A stretch of 64,000 nt of DNA from Schaedlerella glycyrrhizinilytica_A (GCF_042852765.1 NZ_AP031414.1); one strand, 5' to 3'; shown: positions 34,306-43,656, counted from the stretch's first letter. Numbers and translations: made by a program. Notes: generated by a model from the letters alone, not told the origin.

Positions 34306-37300
34306 TTAATTCAGCTTGATCTCGTCGCAATTCTTCAGCAACTGTTTCAGCTGAGAACGAATCTTTTCTACATAATCATCAATATCCGCATCCGTCTGTA
34401 AAGTCTTTGCCTGGAATACAACCTGACGGTTATAGGCACGGACAACCTTTTTCTTTGCCGGAGCAGCTTCTTTTCCCGGCTGTGTTGGCTGTACTGGCGG
34501 CTTCGGTGCAGGCGGAGCCAGAACAGACTCGATATTGCTGACGGTATCATCCTTATACTGGCACATCGGCAGGAACATGGCATCCAGAAGGGCAAGGCTC
34601 TTTAATTCTGCGATTTTCTCCTTACACTGACTGAAATATTTGTCTGATTTTTCAATCAGATGGGATGCTTTGGAATCGCCGTTTGCGGCAGTGTGGGTTG
34701 CTTCCATACACTGACGGACCGTTTCCAGAACCTCGGCACGTTTTTCTTCCAGCATCTTGTCATGGGCGGTACGAACCGTATCCATCAACGGATTCAGTTC
34801 ACGAATCCGGTTATAGTTAAACTTGCTTCCGGTCTGAACCATCGTAATCAAACGAATGGTATTCAGTGCCTTATGTGCTTCCTCATTTTCTGCAATTCGG
34901 TCAAGATCGTCGTGCAGAGATTTTTCAAACTGCACTGCCTGGTCGAATACTGTTACCTGGGTCTTGAAGAAGTTTTCAATGCCGTTGCTCATGGCTTCTT
35001 TATTATCGAAAAGAGCATCCTCTTTTTTCAGCACACACTCAATCAGGGCAATATTGTCTTTCTTCTGAGAAAGTACATCATCCATCAGATGAATGGCTTC
35101 CTGCACCAATGCACGATCCGGGTATTTATGTCCATCATAACGGGCATCCAGAGAAGCATAGTAATCACGCTGTTCACTGAATTTCTCAGTCACAAAGCGA
35201 ATCAGACCATCTTCATCATCCGGTACATCCATAACATCGAAATAATCCCGGAGCATTGATTTCACATCACGCATCATCGTTGCGGAAATGGTTTTACGCT
35301 TACTGATAGAAGTCTTACCGATCTCACTCTTTTTGCGGAGCATATCCGGTAGTTTCGGGTCATCCGGCTGAATGGTATTGCCTGCGTACTTGATGGTTAC
35401 TTTCTGGGAATAAATCAGCTGTGCCGCAACCGCAGCAATGTCGATTTCTTTCCAGCCATACGGAATCGCACTGTATTTGCTTTGCACATCTGCCATAGAA
35501 GTCGGCAGCTTTTTCGCATCCTGCATTTCCAGATATTCTTCCATAGCAGAAGCAGCATCACGGTTCGGTTCCATGCCCGGAAGTGCTGTTACCGCACCTG
35601 TCAGAATCGCAATAATATCTGCATCACTGCCTGCATTATCTGTAATCAGGTCGAGCTTGCTATATACATGAGCAACCAGATATTCAAGAGACTGGTCAAT
35701 CTTGCTCTTGGCATTTCCGGCTTTGATTTCCAAATGCTCACCATCTACATAGAACTGCGCCCCTTCAATGGCATTTTGCAATTCGCTCATGGCACTCAGC
35801 TCATATTTTCCGGCTTCGTCTTGCTGGTCACTGATGATTTTCTGCACAGTTTTTGGAAGCTGGCTTACATTTCTCTGCTTTACATACTTGCGAATCTTCA
35901 TAGCAGATTCCAGAGATTCATAGTAAGGCGTATCCGCCAGAACTACGATTGCTTCGTTGCCTTTGGATTCTGCCATCAGACGATAATCCGTTTTTTCAAT
36001 AGCATCGGTAGCAACGGTCAGGAAACGCAGACGCATACCGCCTGTTGCCACACCAACAGTAATACCATCTACCATCTGGTCGAAGGCAAAGTCATATTTT
36101 CCATAACGGAACTTCTTAGTTGTGAAAATATCACCGTAAATCATCTGAGCAATACGCTCCACGATAGAAGCGGTATCCACATTGGTATCCCGGATTTCTC
36201 GCTGAATGTCCTGTTCCTCATCGGTCAGGAAATTATAAGTATCGCCAGTTCTGCCAATATAGTTCTGGCTCATCAGACGGTCAAGGCATCCACGGACAGC
36301 TTCACGCATGATAATCTTATCTACACGAATATCGTCTGCCATAAGGATAACGATATTGTCCAAATTAGAAGGAATATCATCAATATATCGAATCAAGTAC
36401 AGAAGTTTCAGCACATCCACATCCTGCTGTTCGATGCCATCGCCGTTGTCGGCTGCTTTCTGACAACGCTCAATTACACGACGGATTGAACCATCCAGAA
36501 AAGTATGTACGGTATCATAAAAACGGAAGAATGGAACAAGTGCGTATTCATCCTTCTCCTGAATTTTCTGTGCAGCTTCCTGGAAACCGGACAGCATGGA
36601 ACGCTCACCACCAGACAGGTGCTTACCGGAATTTCCATGTTTCCGGATTTCAGCAAATACCTTCTGCATGATGATAAACTGATACGGCACGAACGGGAAG
36701 TTCTCGGTAAATTCCCTTGGGCCGGAATAACCTTTAATATCCAGAATGGAACCGCTAAAGCTGAACAGGTTACGAAGAACAGAATCATTCTGCTCATAAA
36801 CATCTTCCAGATTTTTAGCTGCTTCTGGTTTCTTTTTCAGAATACGTTTCTGGATGACTTCATCCACAGAGGAAGATGATAAACTCAGTCTTGTCTTAAA
36901 ACGAGCCTGAATACGGGAGAACTCATCGGCACGAACTTTGATGATTTCATCAATCGCTTCCTGTCCGGTGCAGATCACCCAAATCTTTCCTTCACACTCA
37001 CTTCCGATTTTTTCTATCAAAGACTGGAGGTTCAAAAGCATATCGGTGTCTGTGCCGACATACTGACCAACTTCGTCGATCATAAACAGCAGACGGAAGT
37101 TCGCTGGTTTAGTATCCACATAGGCTTTCATATCTTCCACAAGCTGAGCAATAGATATTTCTGTTGCAGTTTTATCATTGAACCATGCCTTGGCATCGTC
37201 CTCACTCATATCCAGAACTTCCATTAAAGTCGGAATAATAAACTTTCCATTGAATGCAAAGGCACGGCGCATTTCCATCCAGGACTTGCCTTTCTTTTCT

Positions 37301-37854
37301 TCAAAAACTCTGCGGAACTCCTCCGTTTTTCCCTGCTGGTCGATATAACGCTCCATCATGGCAACTTTCAGATTTTCTCCGTAAAATCCCAGATGGTTAT
37401 AGAACATCTTCGCAAAAACACGAAGTACAGCTGTCTTATCTTTATTGCTGAATCCCTCAATATCAATATTAAACAGAATTGTCTCCGTTGTTCCCTTTGT
37501 AGCACGGTCAATCAGCATAAAGGTTGCCGGATCGTCCTCAAACTTTTTACGAAAACGTTCTACACTCCGAATACCTTTTACCTCTTTATTTTCCAGAAGG
37601 TAGGAAAGCATTTTCAGAAAGTGAGATTTACCACTTCCAAAGAAACCAGAAATCCAAACCCCCATATCAGCCGTAGGCTGGTCAAAGGCATCTCCATAAT
37701 AGTTGAAGAAAGTGATGAAGTGTTTCTTCAATTCTCTGGTAATGACATATTCATTTAACTCCTGCTCGATTACATCATCAGCAGCCTGATCTACTTTAAT
37801 TACACCATTGATTTTGCGGTTGATGTCATCCGCAAACATATCTCGAATCATCAT
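34306..37854 (-). CDS. brxC: BrxC, BREX P-loop ATPase
   Basis: 1182 residues. Walker A GFFGSGKSH at about 70-78, following the typical IRDMFADDINRKINGVIKV start. A second motif LLFMIDEVGQYVG gives Walker B. The C-terminal third ends in a proline-rich linker (PPAPKPPVQPTQPG) before a last helical block. BrxC is the large ATPase common to BREX types and is needed for defence. 13 bases after brxB. Confidence 0.95.
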   Translation of the reverse strand: MMIRDMFADDINRKINGVIKVDQAADDVIEQELNEYVITRELKKHFITFFNYYGDAFDQPTADMGVWISGFFGSGKSHFLKMLSYLLENKEVKGIRSVERFRKKFEDDPATFMLIDRATKGTTETILFNIDIEGFSNKDKTAVLRVFAKMFYNHLGFYGENLKVAMMERYIDQQGKTEEFRRVFEEKKGKSWMEMRRAFAFNGKFIIPTLMEVLDMSEDDAKAWFNDKTATEISIAQLVEDMKAYVDTKPANFRLLFMIDEVGQYVGTDTDMLLNLQSLIEKIGSECEGKIWVICTGQEAIDEIIKVRADEFSRIQARFKTRLSLSSSSVDEVIQKRILKKKPEAAKNLEDVYEQNDSVLRNLFSFSGSILDIKGYSGPREFTENFPFVPYQFIIMQKVFAEIRKHGNSGKHLSGGERSMLSGFQEAAQKIQEKDEYALVPFFRFYDTVHTFLDGSIRRVIERCQKAADNGDGIEQQDVDVLKLLYLIRYIDDIPSNLDNIVILMADDIRVDKIIMREAVRGCLDRLMSQNYIGRTGDTYNFLTDEEQDIQREIRDTNVDTASIVERIAQMIYGDIFTTKKFRYGKYDFAFDQMVDGITVGVATGGMRLRFLTVATDAIEKTDYRLMAESKGNEAIVVLADTPYYESLESAMKIRKYVKQRNVSQLPKTVQKIISDQQDEAGKYELSAMSELQNAIEGAQFYVDGEHLEIKAGNAKSKIDQSLEYLVAHVYSKLDLITDNAGSDADIIAILTGAVTALPGMEPNRDAASAMEEYLEMQDAKKLPTSMADVQSKYSAIPYGWKEIDIAAVAAQLIYSQKVTIKYAGNTIQPDDPKLPDMLRKKSEIGKTSISKRKTISATMMRDVKSMLRDYFDVMDVPDDEDGLIRFVTEKFSEQRDYYASLDARYDGHKYPDRALVQEAIHLMDDVLSQKKDNIALIECVLKKEDALFDNKEAMSNGIENFFKTQVTVFDQAVQFEKSLHDDLDRIAENEEAHKALNTIRLITMVQTGSKFNYNRIRELNPLMDTVRTAHDKMLEEKRAEVLETVRQCMEATHTAANGDSKASHLIEKSDKYFSQCKEKIAELKSLALLDAMFLPMCQYKDDTVSNIESVLAPPAPKPPVQPTQPGKEAAPAKKKVVRAYNRQVVFQAKTLQTDADIDDYVEKIRSQLKQLLKNCDEIKLN

Positions 37855-37867
37855 GGCTTTATCCCCC

Positions 37868-38428
37868 TTAATCTATGACATTGAATGCCCGGTAATAATC
37901 ATTTGGTGTCAAACGGTTGAACAGTTTTACATGGCGACCATCAAACTCCCCCGGATACATCACCAAAATCGGAACATCCGAAAAATACGGTTGCAAGGCT
38001 TCCAGTAACGTATGGATTCTCATAAATGGGAACACCTCGCCCACACCTGTCAGCATCAGCACATCCCCCGGTTCGTGTGGCTCATACTGGATTTTATCAA
38101 TGAACTCTCCATTACCTATTGCGGAGTTAAGCTGCTCCAGAAGATAAGCACTTCCGTCAGCTTCTTCCATATCGGGAATCGCATCTGTGATGTCCATATC
38201 ATCGCAGATAGAGAGAAATGTTTTATATAAATTACAAACGATCAAATGGCAATCTAAGAACTGATCAGTTTCCAGCTGATTCACAAAATGACGGACAACC
38301 ATTTCATTCTCCGGTTCATAACAGAAGATTCTGATATTCACCTCATTGCTGAGTCCTTTGCCTTCCAGGAACTCCGGTTCCTGAATCAATGCCCGAACTT
38401 TGTCCAGGCGTTCTTTTATGTCACTCAT
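37868..38428 (-). CDS. brxB: BrxB (DUF1788)
   Basis: 186 residues with the DUF1788 pattern: IKERLDKVRALIQEPEFLEGKGLSNEVNI, then DVLMLTGVGEVFPFMRIHTLLEALQPY and VPILVMYPGEFDG. Core small protein of type 1 BREX; molecular role not settled. 10 bases after brxA. Confidence 0.93.
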   Translation of the reverse strand: MSDIKERLDKVRALIQEPEFLEGKGLSNEVNIRIFCYEPENEMVVRHFVNQLETDQFLDCHLIVCNLYKTFLSICDDMDITDAIPDMEEADGSAYLLEQLNSAIGNGEFIDKIQYEPHEPGDVLMLTGVGEVFPFMRIHTLLEALQPYFSDVPILVMYPGEFDGRHVKLFNRLTPNDYYRAFNVID

Positions 38429-38438
38429 TGGCTACCTC

Positions 38439-39044
38439 CTAAGAAAAGCAATTAAACGCTGGCAGTATCGCCATATCGCCATTGCTTCTGATGGCATTCT
38501 CCAAAACAGGATGCAGCCATACTGGATTCAAATGATCTGCCTTGAGGTTGTCGAGATATTCTGTTTCAACAAGCACTCTGGCAATAATCTGTTTTAACTT
38601 TGTTATTGTAGTATCGCTCCAGGAAGCCACGGTATCATTCTGCTCCTGCAAGCGCATAAAAAATGTATTCAAATCTATCTTACCAAAAGACGTGTCCCTT
38701 AATCTGTACTTCTCGCCAATGACGGTCAGCATAAATTCCCAGACCAGTCGGCTTTGCTTCATTAACGCATACAGACAAATCTGTTTTGCTACATCTGTTG
38801 GTTGTGACGCAATCGCAGAAACCAGAGAATCATCTTCCAGAGCATGAAGCCGTTTGATGCAGGCTTTCGCCATGCGTGTAATAGATTTTTCCGTTGGATA
38901 TTGGAAAAGATTCTGCTCTACAATTTCTTTAACAATTGCATCATCGGAATTTCCTTCTACCATTAGCTTTGCGGTAGAACGCATTTCGTAGAAAAGGAAC
39001 GGCTCTCTGGTCAAAGACGCAATATAAGGATAAGAATGATCCAT
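38439..39044 (-). CDS. brxA: BrxA (DUF1819)
   Basis: 201 residues matching BrxA: YIASLTREPFLFYEMRSTAKLMVEG at the N-terminus, followed by helical DNA-binding-type segments. Studied BrxA proteins bind DNA. First BREX core gene, 14 bases after the small XRE gene, with an AGGAGGTACGG site before the ATG. Confidence 0.93.
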   Translation of the reverse strand: MDHSYPYIASLTREPFLFYEMRSTAKLMVEGNSDDAIVKEIVEQNLFQYPTEKSITRMAKACIKRLHALEDDSLVSAIASQPTDVAKQICLYALMKQSRLVWEFMLTVIGEKYRLRDTSFGKIDLNTFFMRLQEQNDTVASWSDTTITKLKQIIARVLVETEYLDNLKADHLNPVWLHPVLENAIRSNGDMAILPAFNCFS

Positions 39045-39058
39045 GTTCCCGTACCTCC

Positions 39059-39277
39059 TTACTGCTCCTCTTTTTTATCAGGAACAAATTCCATGATATC
39101 TCCCACATCACAATTCAAAGCAGAACATATCTTTGACAGAATCTCTGTACTTACATTTTCATCTTTTGATAATCGAGACATCGTTGTTGTACTAACTCCT
39201 GTCATTGCACGCAAATCTTTCTTCATCATTTCTTTATCAATTAACAATTTCCACAATTTCTTGTAACTAACTGCCAT
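39059..39277 (-). CDS. Small XRE-family regulator of the BREX operon
   Basis: 72 residues, essentially only a helix-turn-helix (KKLWKLLIDKEMMKKDLRAMTGVSTTTMSRLSKDENVSTEILSKICSALN), YozG/Cro type. First gene of the operon, just before brxA and next to its promoter, so probable autoregulator and BREX repressor. Many BREX loci instead carry a WYL-type BrxR; none is seen here. Confidence 0.85.
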   Translation of the reverse strand: MAVSYKKLWKLLIDKEMMKKDLRAMTGVSTTTMSRLSKDENVSTEILSKICSALNCDVGDIMEFVPDKKEEQ

Positions 39278-39329
39278 TTTTTCACCTCAATCTTATTTGC
39301 TTGAAATATCTGTTCACATGGTATTTATC

Positions 39330-39358
39330 ATCATATCACAAAAATGCGTTTCAAACAA
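39330..39358 (-). promoter_or_regulatory. Predicted BREX operon promoter
   Basis: Minus-strand TTGTTT (39353-39358) and TATGAT (39330-39335), 17-base spacer, about 53 bases upstream of the small XRE gene. No other good promoter is evident before the TIR gene, consistent with one long operon 39277-22039. Confidence 0.5.
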
Positions 39359-39407
39359 TCTAATCTACCAAAAATCATAATTCAATTCTGAAATATCGCA
39401 TTTAAAA

Positions 39408-40118
39408 TCACAAGAAACACATCTTAACAAGACAAGCTGAAAGTACAAATGCCACTATATATCCGATTCCACAGAAAAATTTTATCTCGTTTATTTTCTC
39501 TGATTGCAATTTTATTCTTTTTTTCAGTTTTTGCACTTCCTTCTCAGCTATCTTTCTATTCTGTTCCGCTTGATACTTTAATGACTGTAATTGTTTTTCT
39601 GCTTCTTTTTGTTTTCTATATGCCTCATCAACAGCTTGCACAGATGATTTATTAACCTGTATCTGCAATTTAGCGTTCTGGTCCCGAACGTCTTTTATTT
39701 CTTCTTCGAGCTGCTCTTGCTCGCTCCTGCTCTTCAATCCGTTTCTGTTCCTCAAATCGTCGTTGTTCTTCTGAAGCGATTGATTCAGCTTCTGCGTTCC
39801 GGACAGTTCGGTTGTCAAATGATGAATTTCGTCGTTTAACTTCCGAATTTCGTCTTGCATTTCGTGATTCTCGAAGAATAGCTTCTGTTTTTCCATTTTC
39901 AGCTTGTGTGTCCTTTCCTGAAATTTCTGGATAAACTCGTTCATCTTCTGATTTCTCGCCTGTAACTCGTCTCTCTCTTCCGTCACTAACTCCAGTGACG
40001 CCGCCTGCTCCTTCGCAAGCTGCTTCCACTTGTCGGTAATATCCGGCAAGCTCTTCATCTGCTCCGTTTGTTCGTTCTGCTTCGGCTCGCACCCTTTCGT
40101 AATTTCTATCAAATTCAT
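39408..40118 (-). CDS. Coiled-coil mobilisation accessory protein (MobB-like), overlapping relaxase
   Basis: 236 residues: long coiled coil (about 20-210, many Lys/Glu/Gln heptads) and one C-terminal membrane helix (FFCGIGYIVAFVLSACLVKMCF). The first 449 bases lie inside the 3' end of the relaxase gene in another frame of the same strand. The arrangement resembles mobA/mobB overlaps of mobilizable plasmids, where the small membrane partner helps the relaxase dock. Coding status is supported by the clear coiled-coil pattern beyond the overlap and the membrane tail. Confidence 0.7.
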   Translation of the reverse strand: MNLIEITKGCEPKQNEQTEQMKSLPDITDKWKQLAKEQAASLELVTEERDELQARNQKMNEFIQKFQERTHKLKMEKQKLFFENHEMQDEIRKLNDEIHHLTTELSGTQKLNQSLQKNNDDLRNRNGLKSRSEQEQLEEEIKDVRDQNAKLQIQVNKSSVQAVDEAYRKQKEAEKQLQSLKYQAEQNRKIAEKEVQKLKKRIKLQSEKINEIKFFCGIGYIVAFVLSACLVKMCFL

Positions 40119-40911
40119 TTTCTAAGTCCTCCTTACTGATATCCAGATGAAATGTTTTTGACAGATTGCTGTCTCGCACTTTCTTTCCATCCTGATTCTG
40201 AAATGTGATGTGCTTCCGTTTCTCTGTCCAGTTTACATTCCATCCAAACTGTTTCATTTTTTCTATAAACTTTTCTTTACTGATACAATTTTCCAGTGCT
40301 TTTAACACTGCCATTGCACAATCTGCTACAAAACTGTCCTTTACCTGCTGTCGAAACAGATTATATTTATCTTTGCTCCATGCAATGACTTCCCCTTTTT
40401 CAATCTGACTTTCATCAAAGTACTTTCCTTTTTCGGCTACTGTCAGTCCACGTTCTCGGCACATCTGATTGGTAAGCTGTTTCATACGTTCCAGATCCTT
40501 TTTGGTGTTATGCAGTTTTCTTCCATCTTCATAACTCACAGAATTTGTAACCAGATGACAGTGGATATGATCTTTATCCTTATGCACAGCCACTAAGGTC
40601 TGGAATCCACTGAACCAATTTTCTGCAAACTCTTTTCCAAATTCTAATGCCTGCTCCGGAGTAATCTGCTCGTCCTTATGCCAGGAAATAATGTTGTGAG
40701 CGTACATTCTCCCAGAATCTTTATCCCACATCTTCTTTTCTTCTAAAAAGGTTCTATACACCAGATCATATTTAATCTCATCACGGCAGTACGGACCTGT
40801 TACATAAGTAAGCAGTTCACTTGTCTTGTCCTGTCGCAAAACATATTCGATGCAGTTTCTCATTGCTCCATGTGTATTTGTCCGCTTATTAATCGTCTTA
40901 TTAATAGCCAT
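39670..40911 (-). CDS. mobA: Relaxase of the outer element (MOBP type)
   Basis: 413 residues. Catalytic tyrosine probably Y23 in AMRNCIEYVLRQDKTS; metal triad HIHCHLVTNSVS (HxHx4N) near residue 115-126. Nicks oriT and pilots the strand to the recipient (family knowledge). The C-terminal third (about 270-413) is highly charged and low complexity, in part because it shares DNA with the overlapping coiled-coil gene. ATG 40911 overlaps mobC by 52 bases; site AGGAGAGTGAAAGG. Confidence 0.9.
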   Translation of the reverse strand: MAINKTINKRTNTHGAMRNCIEYVLRQDKTSELLTYVTGPYCRDEIKYDLVYRTFLEEKKMWDKDSGRMYAHNIISWHKDEQITPEQALEFGKEFAENWFSGFQTLVAVHKDKDHIHCHLVTNSVSYEDGRKLHNTKKDLERMKQLTNQMCRERGLTVAEKGKYFDESQIEKGEVIAWSKDKYNLFRQQVKDSFVADCAMAVLKALENCISKEKFIEKMKQFGWNVNWTEKRKHITFQNQDGKKVRDSNLSKTFHLDISKEDLENEFDRNYERVRAEAERTNGADEELAGYYRQVEAACEGAGGVTGVSDGRERRVTGEKSEDERVYPEISGKDTQAENGKTEAILRESRNARRNSEVKRRNSSFDNRTVRNAEAESIASEEQRRFEEQKRIEEQERARAARRRNKRRSGPER

Positions 40912-41240
40912 ATCCTTTCACTCTCCTTCCGGTACTTAAGAATATTTTTATTGAGGAAATACAGCGTACTGTCATTTGGAACTTCTCCATCTATATGCAG
41001 CTTTCTTGCAATCTGATTGATATTTGTAGTAGCTCCCCGTAGCTGACTGAGAATATCTGCAAACATCTGGTTCAATCTTTTTAGTTCTTCCACTTCCTCT
41101 GTAGAAGCTATCTTCAAATCTGCGATTGCTTTTATTACAACTTCTTGCTGTGTTCTTCCGGATTCCTTTACTTTGCTTTGAAGCAGCTCATATTCCTCTT
41201 TATTCATCCGTATAGTTACTGTATGATTTCGTTTTCTCAT
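40860..41240 (-). CDS. mobC: Relaxosome accessory protein MobC
   Basis: 126 residues from ATG 41240 (MRKRNHTVTIRMN), behind AAAGGAGACAAAAG. Ribbon-helix-helix N-terminus (HTVTIRMNKEEYELLQSKVKESG) and the MobC signature LSQLRGATTNINQIARKLH. Assists relaxase binding at oriT. Overlaps the relaxase start and lies directly beside the oriT-like inverted repeats. Confidence 0.9.
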   Translation of the reverse strand: MRKRNHTVTIRMNKEEYELLQSKVKESGRTQQEVVIKAIADLKIASTEEVEELKRLNQMFADILSQLRGATTNINQIARKLHIDGEVPNDSTLYFLNKNILKYRKESERIWLLIRRLISGQIHMEQ

Positions 41241-41321
41241 AGGCTTTTGTCTCCTTTCTTTGCCTGATTTTTCATTCTTTATTAACAGACACAGCGTTTT
41301 GGTGTATATTGGCAGGCGATT

Positions 41322-41424
41322 TATAAGAGAGTGCAACGCTCTCTTATACAGGTGCAGGACAGAGTCCTAGTCAATCAGTAAGTGTTCCGTAGGAATGTCC
41401 GGTGGACATTTCGCAGGAATACTT
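41322..41424. other. Probable oriT region of the outer element
   Basis: Immediately upstream of mobC lie a perfect 10-bp inverted repeat TATAAGAGAG (41322-41331) / CTCTCTTATA (41339-41348) and a 45-bp imperfect palindrome (41380-41424) centred on GTCCGGTGGAC. Further hairpins follow (AGTGGC-TT-GCCACT near 41510-41523). Location and symmetry fit an origin of transfer; the nick site is not identified. Confidence 0.5.
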
Positions 41425-41591
41425 ACGCCATTGACGTGCCGGGGTTCCAAGGGGCAGAGCCCTCTGGCAAGTTTAGGAACAGCCCAAAGGCTGGGTCCGG
41501 TGCAGAGTGGCTTGCCACTTTGCGAAACTTGCCTGTCATCTCCCCACCACTGAACCGACACCCACCAAGCCATATTTTCCACCCTACGTTA

Positions 41592-41855
41592 TCAGATCAA
41601 AATGGAGATGACGGTGGTTTTGTGGTGCAGGGACAGACTGTGGAAGAAATAGAAAAGCTCCCATTTCGATAGATTTTCTCTTTCTGAGACAGGCTGTTCC
41701 TGCATCACTCCGATGCGAAGTATCGGACAATCATGTGCCGTATCCGGCACTCTATTCTTTTCTTCGCCTTGCTTGTTCAATCCACCCATCTGCCAACGCT
41801 TTTCTGTTATATTTTTCCGTAATTTCTGTCTTTCTTTTTCTGGATCTCTTTCCAT
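41592..41855 (-). CDS. Doubtful small ORF in the mob-par interval
   Basis: 87 codons, ATG at 41855, with a very basic N-terminus and no family I know. No ribosome site is evident. The wider gap between mobC and the parR-like gene (41241-42011) otherwise shows only the oriT-like repeats at its mobC end and no recognisable gene. Confidence 0.2.
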   Translation of the reverse strand: MERDPEKERQKLRKNITEKRWQMGGLNKQGEEKNRVPDTAHDCPILRIGVMQEQPVSERENLSKWELFYFFHSLSLHHKTTVISILI

Positions 41856-42011
41856 TTCTGCTAAAAGACATAAAAATAGCAGTCATAAACATTTCTCCAA
41901 TTCATAATGTCTGAAATGCCACCACTGCCATTGTCTTTTTCTGCTATTCTGTTTCCGTAAAACTTTCCTTACTGTCAGTCTGTTTTCCTATTACTGCTAT
42001 TTCATAACCAT

Positions 42012-42464
42012 CTAAAAACTGTCTGCAAAATCCAGTGCTGCATCCATATCAGCTTCTTTCTCCCAGTCCAGATTATCTTCTGCGATCTCTCCATCCGTTT
42101 TCTCCATTGTTAGTGTTCTGTCCGACAGATTAATTTCTCCTACCGATTCTTTTACAAACGGTACAAGCATTTCAATCAGGTTCTTCGCCATAGCCATCGG
42201 AACGGATTCTTTTACTCCATCCCGGATAGCTGTTTCCACCCTTTCCAGAAAAGCATCTTCCTTTTCTCTGGTTTCCAGATACGGATCTGCTTCATTCCGG
42301 TATTCTCTGGAAAAATAATCGTTTAAAGCAACTACAACTGCTCTGGTGTACGATTTATATTTTTCCCTGTCCATCGTCTGCAAATATTCCCATGCCTGCC
42401 TGTCCTGTTCATCACAAAGATTCAAACGGATATTTGTGTTGATGATTTTCCGTTCTTTTCTCAT
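42012..42464 (-). CDS. ParR-like partner of the ParM homologue
   Basis: 150 residues. The N-terminal 50 residues (KIINTNIRLNLCDEQDRQAWEYLQTMDREKYKSYTRAVVVALNDYF) look like a ribbon-helix-helix DNA-binding module; the acidic C-terminus ends in DAALDFADSF, the kind of tail that contacts a ParM filament. Start overlaps the parM stop by 4 bases. Assignment rests on context and general features. Confidence 0.6.
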   Translation of the reverse strand: MRKERKIINTNIRLNLCDEQDRQAWEYLQTMDREKYKSYTRAVVVALNDYFSREYRNEADPYLETREKEDAFLERVETAIRDGVKESVPMAMAKNLIEMLVPFVKESVGEINLSDRTLTMEKTDGEIAEDNLDWEKEADMDAALDFADSF

Positions 42465-43405
42465 ACAAGCATCCCTCCGTTTCTCTGGATTTTCCTTACG
42501 GTCATTGCTTCATAGCCTTTCGCTGTGGCACAGATGTCCCGTACAATTGTCACCCGGCTCTTGTCATATTCTCCAAAATTCTGGATCATACAACCGCCAC
42601 CGCCGACCACATACAGACGCATCAGTTCTGGATTATATTCCCGTTCTCTCAGCTTATGAAAGATTTCTTTCGTATAATCTCCGGCAGCTTTACGAATGAC
42701 TGTCAGATATTTCTCACCAATATCTGCTGTCCCGGTACGGATCACCTGCTCAATCACCAGATCGTCCACCACTGTTCCCAGTTCTTTCAACAAGGATTCT
42801 CTTACAGCAAGCACACACTGATGCGTTCCATATTTCTCTGTAAAGCATTTCTTCTCTAATGGACGGGAATTATTAATATACATGATATTCATAGTTCCAT
42901 TTCCAATATCTACCAGCATATTGATGCCTTTGAAATCCTGTAAGCGGTAAAAGGCTGCTGCAAATCCCTGTGGGTAAATATCAGCACCTGCAAACTCCAC
43001 ATGATAGTCTTTGTTACGGAATGTAAAATCCACACTTTCATTCTGGAGAAGATATTTCTGAAAGTCTTCTTTCTGTGTAGCTACCCAGGTAAGGGGAAGT
43101 CCAGCTGCGATATGTACCGTTGCCCGGTTCATACCTTTCCCATCCAGTTCCCTTGCAATAGCTGCCAGTGTCAGCACATAATAGTCCTCATCCTGCGTTT
43201 TCTCCGCACAGAACTCCTTGTGTTCCTCTCCGATCTGGTAATACATGCCATTGTAAGCAAGAAGATTGTCCTGAAAGATTGGCTCCTTGTCATATCTGGC
43301 TACACCGGATGGAAAGCATCTGGTAGCTGTTTTCATGTTTCCATACCCATGATCAATCCCGATCACCATAACTGTTTCATTTCTGTTATTTTTCATCATT
43401 CTCAT
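42461..43405 (-). CDS. parM: ParM/StbA-like actin-type partition ATPase
   Basis: 314 residues with actin-fold motifs: phosphate-1 VMVIGIDHGYGNMKTA, phosphate-2 LVDIGNGTMNIMYIN, adenosine loop RLYVVGGGGCMIQN. Forms filaments that push plasmid copies apart in type II partition (family knowledge). Several ATG codons crowd the start; 43405 is best spaced from GAGGT. Finding it on an integrated element suggests the circular form is maintained at least briefly. Confidence 0.88.
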   Translation of the reverse strand: MRMMKNNRNETVMVIGIDHGYGNMKTATRCFPSGVARYDKEPIFQDNLLAYNGMYYQIGEEHKEFCAEKTQDEDYYVLTLAAIARELDGKGMNRATVHIAAGLPLTWVATQKEDFQKYLLQNESVDFTFRNKDYHVEFAGADIYPQGFAAAFYRLQDFKGINMLVDIGNGTMNIMYINNSRPLEKKCFTEKYGTHQCVLAVRESLLKELGTVVDDLVIEQVIRTGTADIGEKYLTVIRKAAGDYTKEIFHKLREREYNPELMRLYVVGGGGCMIQNFGEYDKSRVTIVRDICATAKGYEAMTVRKIQRNGGMLV

Positions 43406-43411
43406 AATCAT

Positions 43412-43656
43412 ACCTCATTCTTTCTTTTCTTATCCAATCCTATTAATACTTACGTGAATTGATAAGATGGATATTTTATTTACTGGTTCTTTAATAATTC
43501 ATATTTAATAACATGGATTATTAATAGCAACGGTTTGTCCAGTATGGGATTTACCATATCTGGTTTTCCTATTTTCTGATGTCCGGAGATAGAAATTTTC
43601 TATGACCTGATTGTCCAAAATTGGACTATCCACCCTTAGGCACTTCTCTTCTCCAC
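43412..43656. other. Region upstream of parM with possible centromere-like site
   Basis: AT-rich, no gene. It holds the inverted repeat GTCCAA-AA-TTGGAC (43613-43626) and TATGGGATTTACCATA-like symmetry near 43540. In type II partition systems the ParR-binding site lies upstream of parM; that role is a guess here. Confidence 0.35.

Noticed and set aside
41367..41672. Open frames on both strands over the oriT-like region
   Set aside because: Sequence is dominated by inverted repeats, with no ribosome sites or protein family resemblance.
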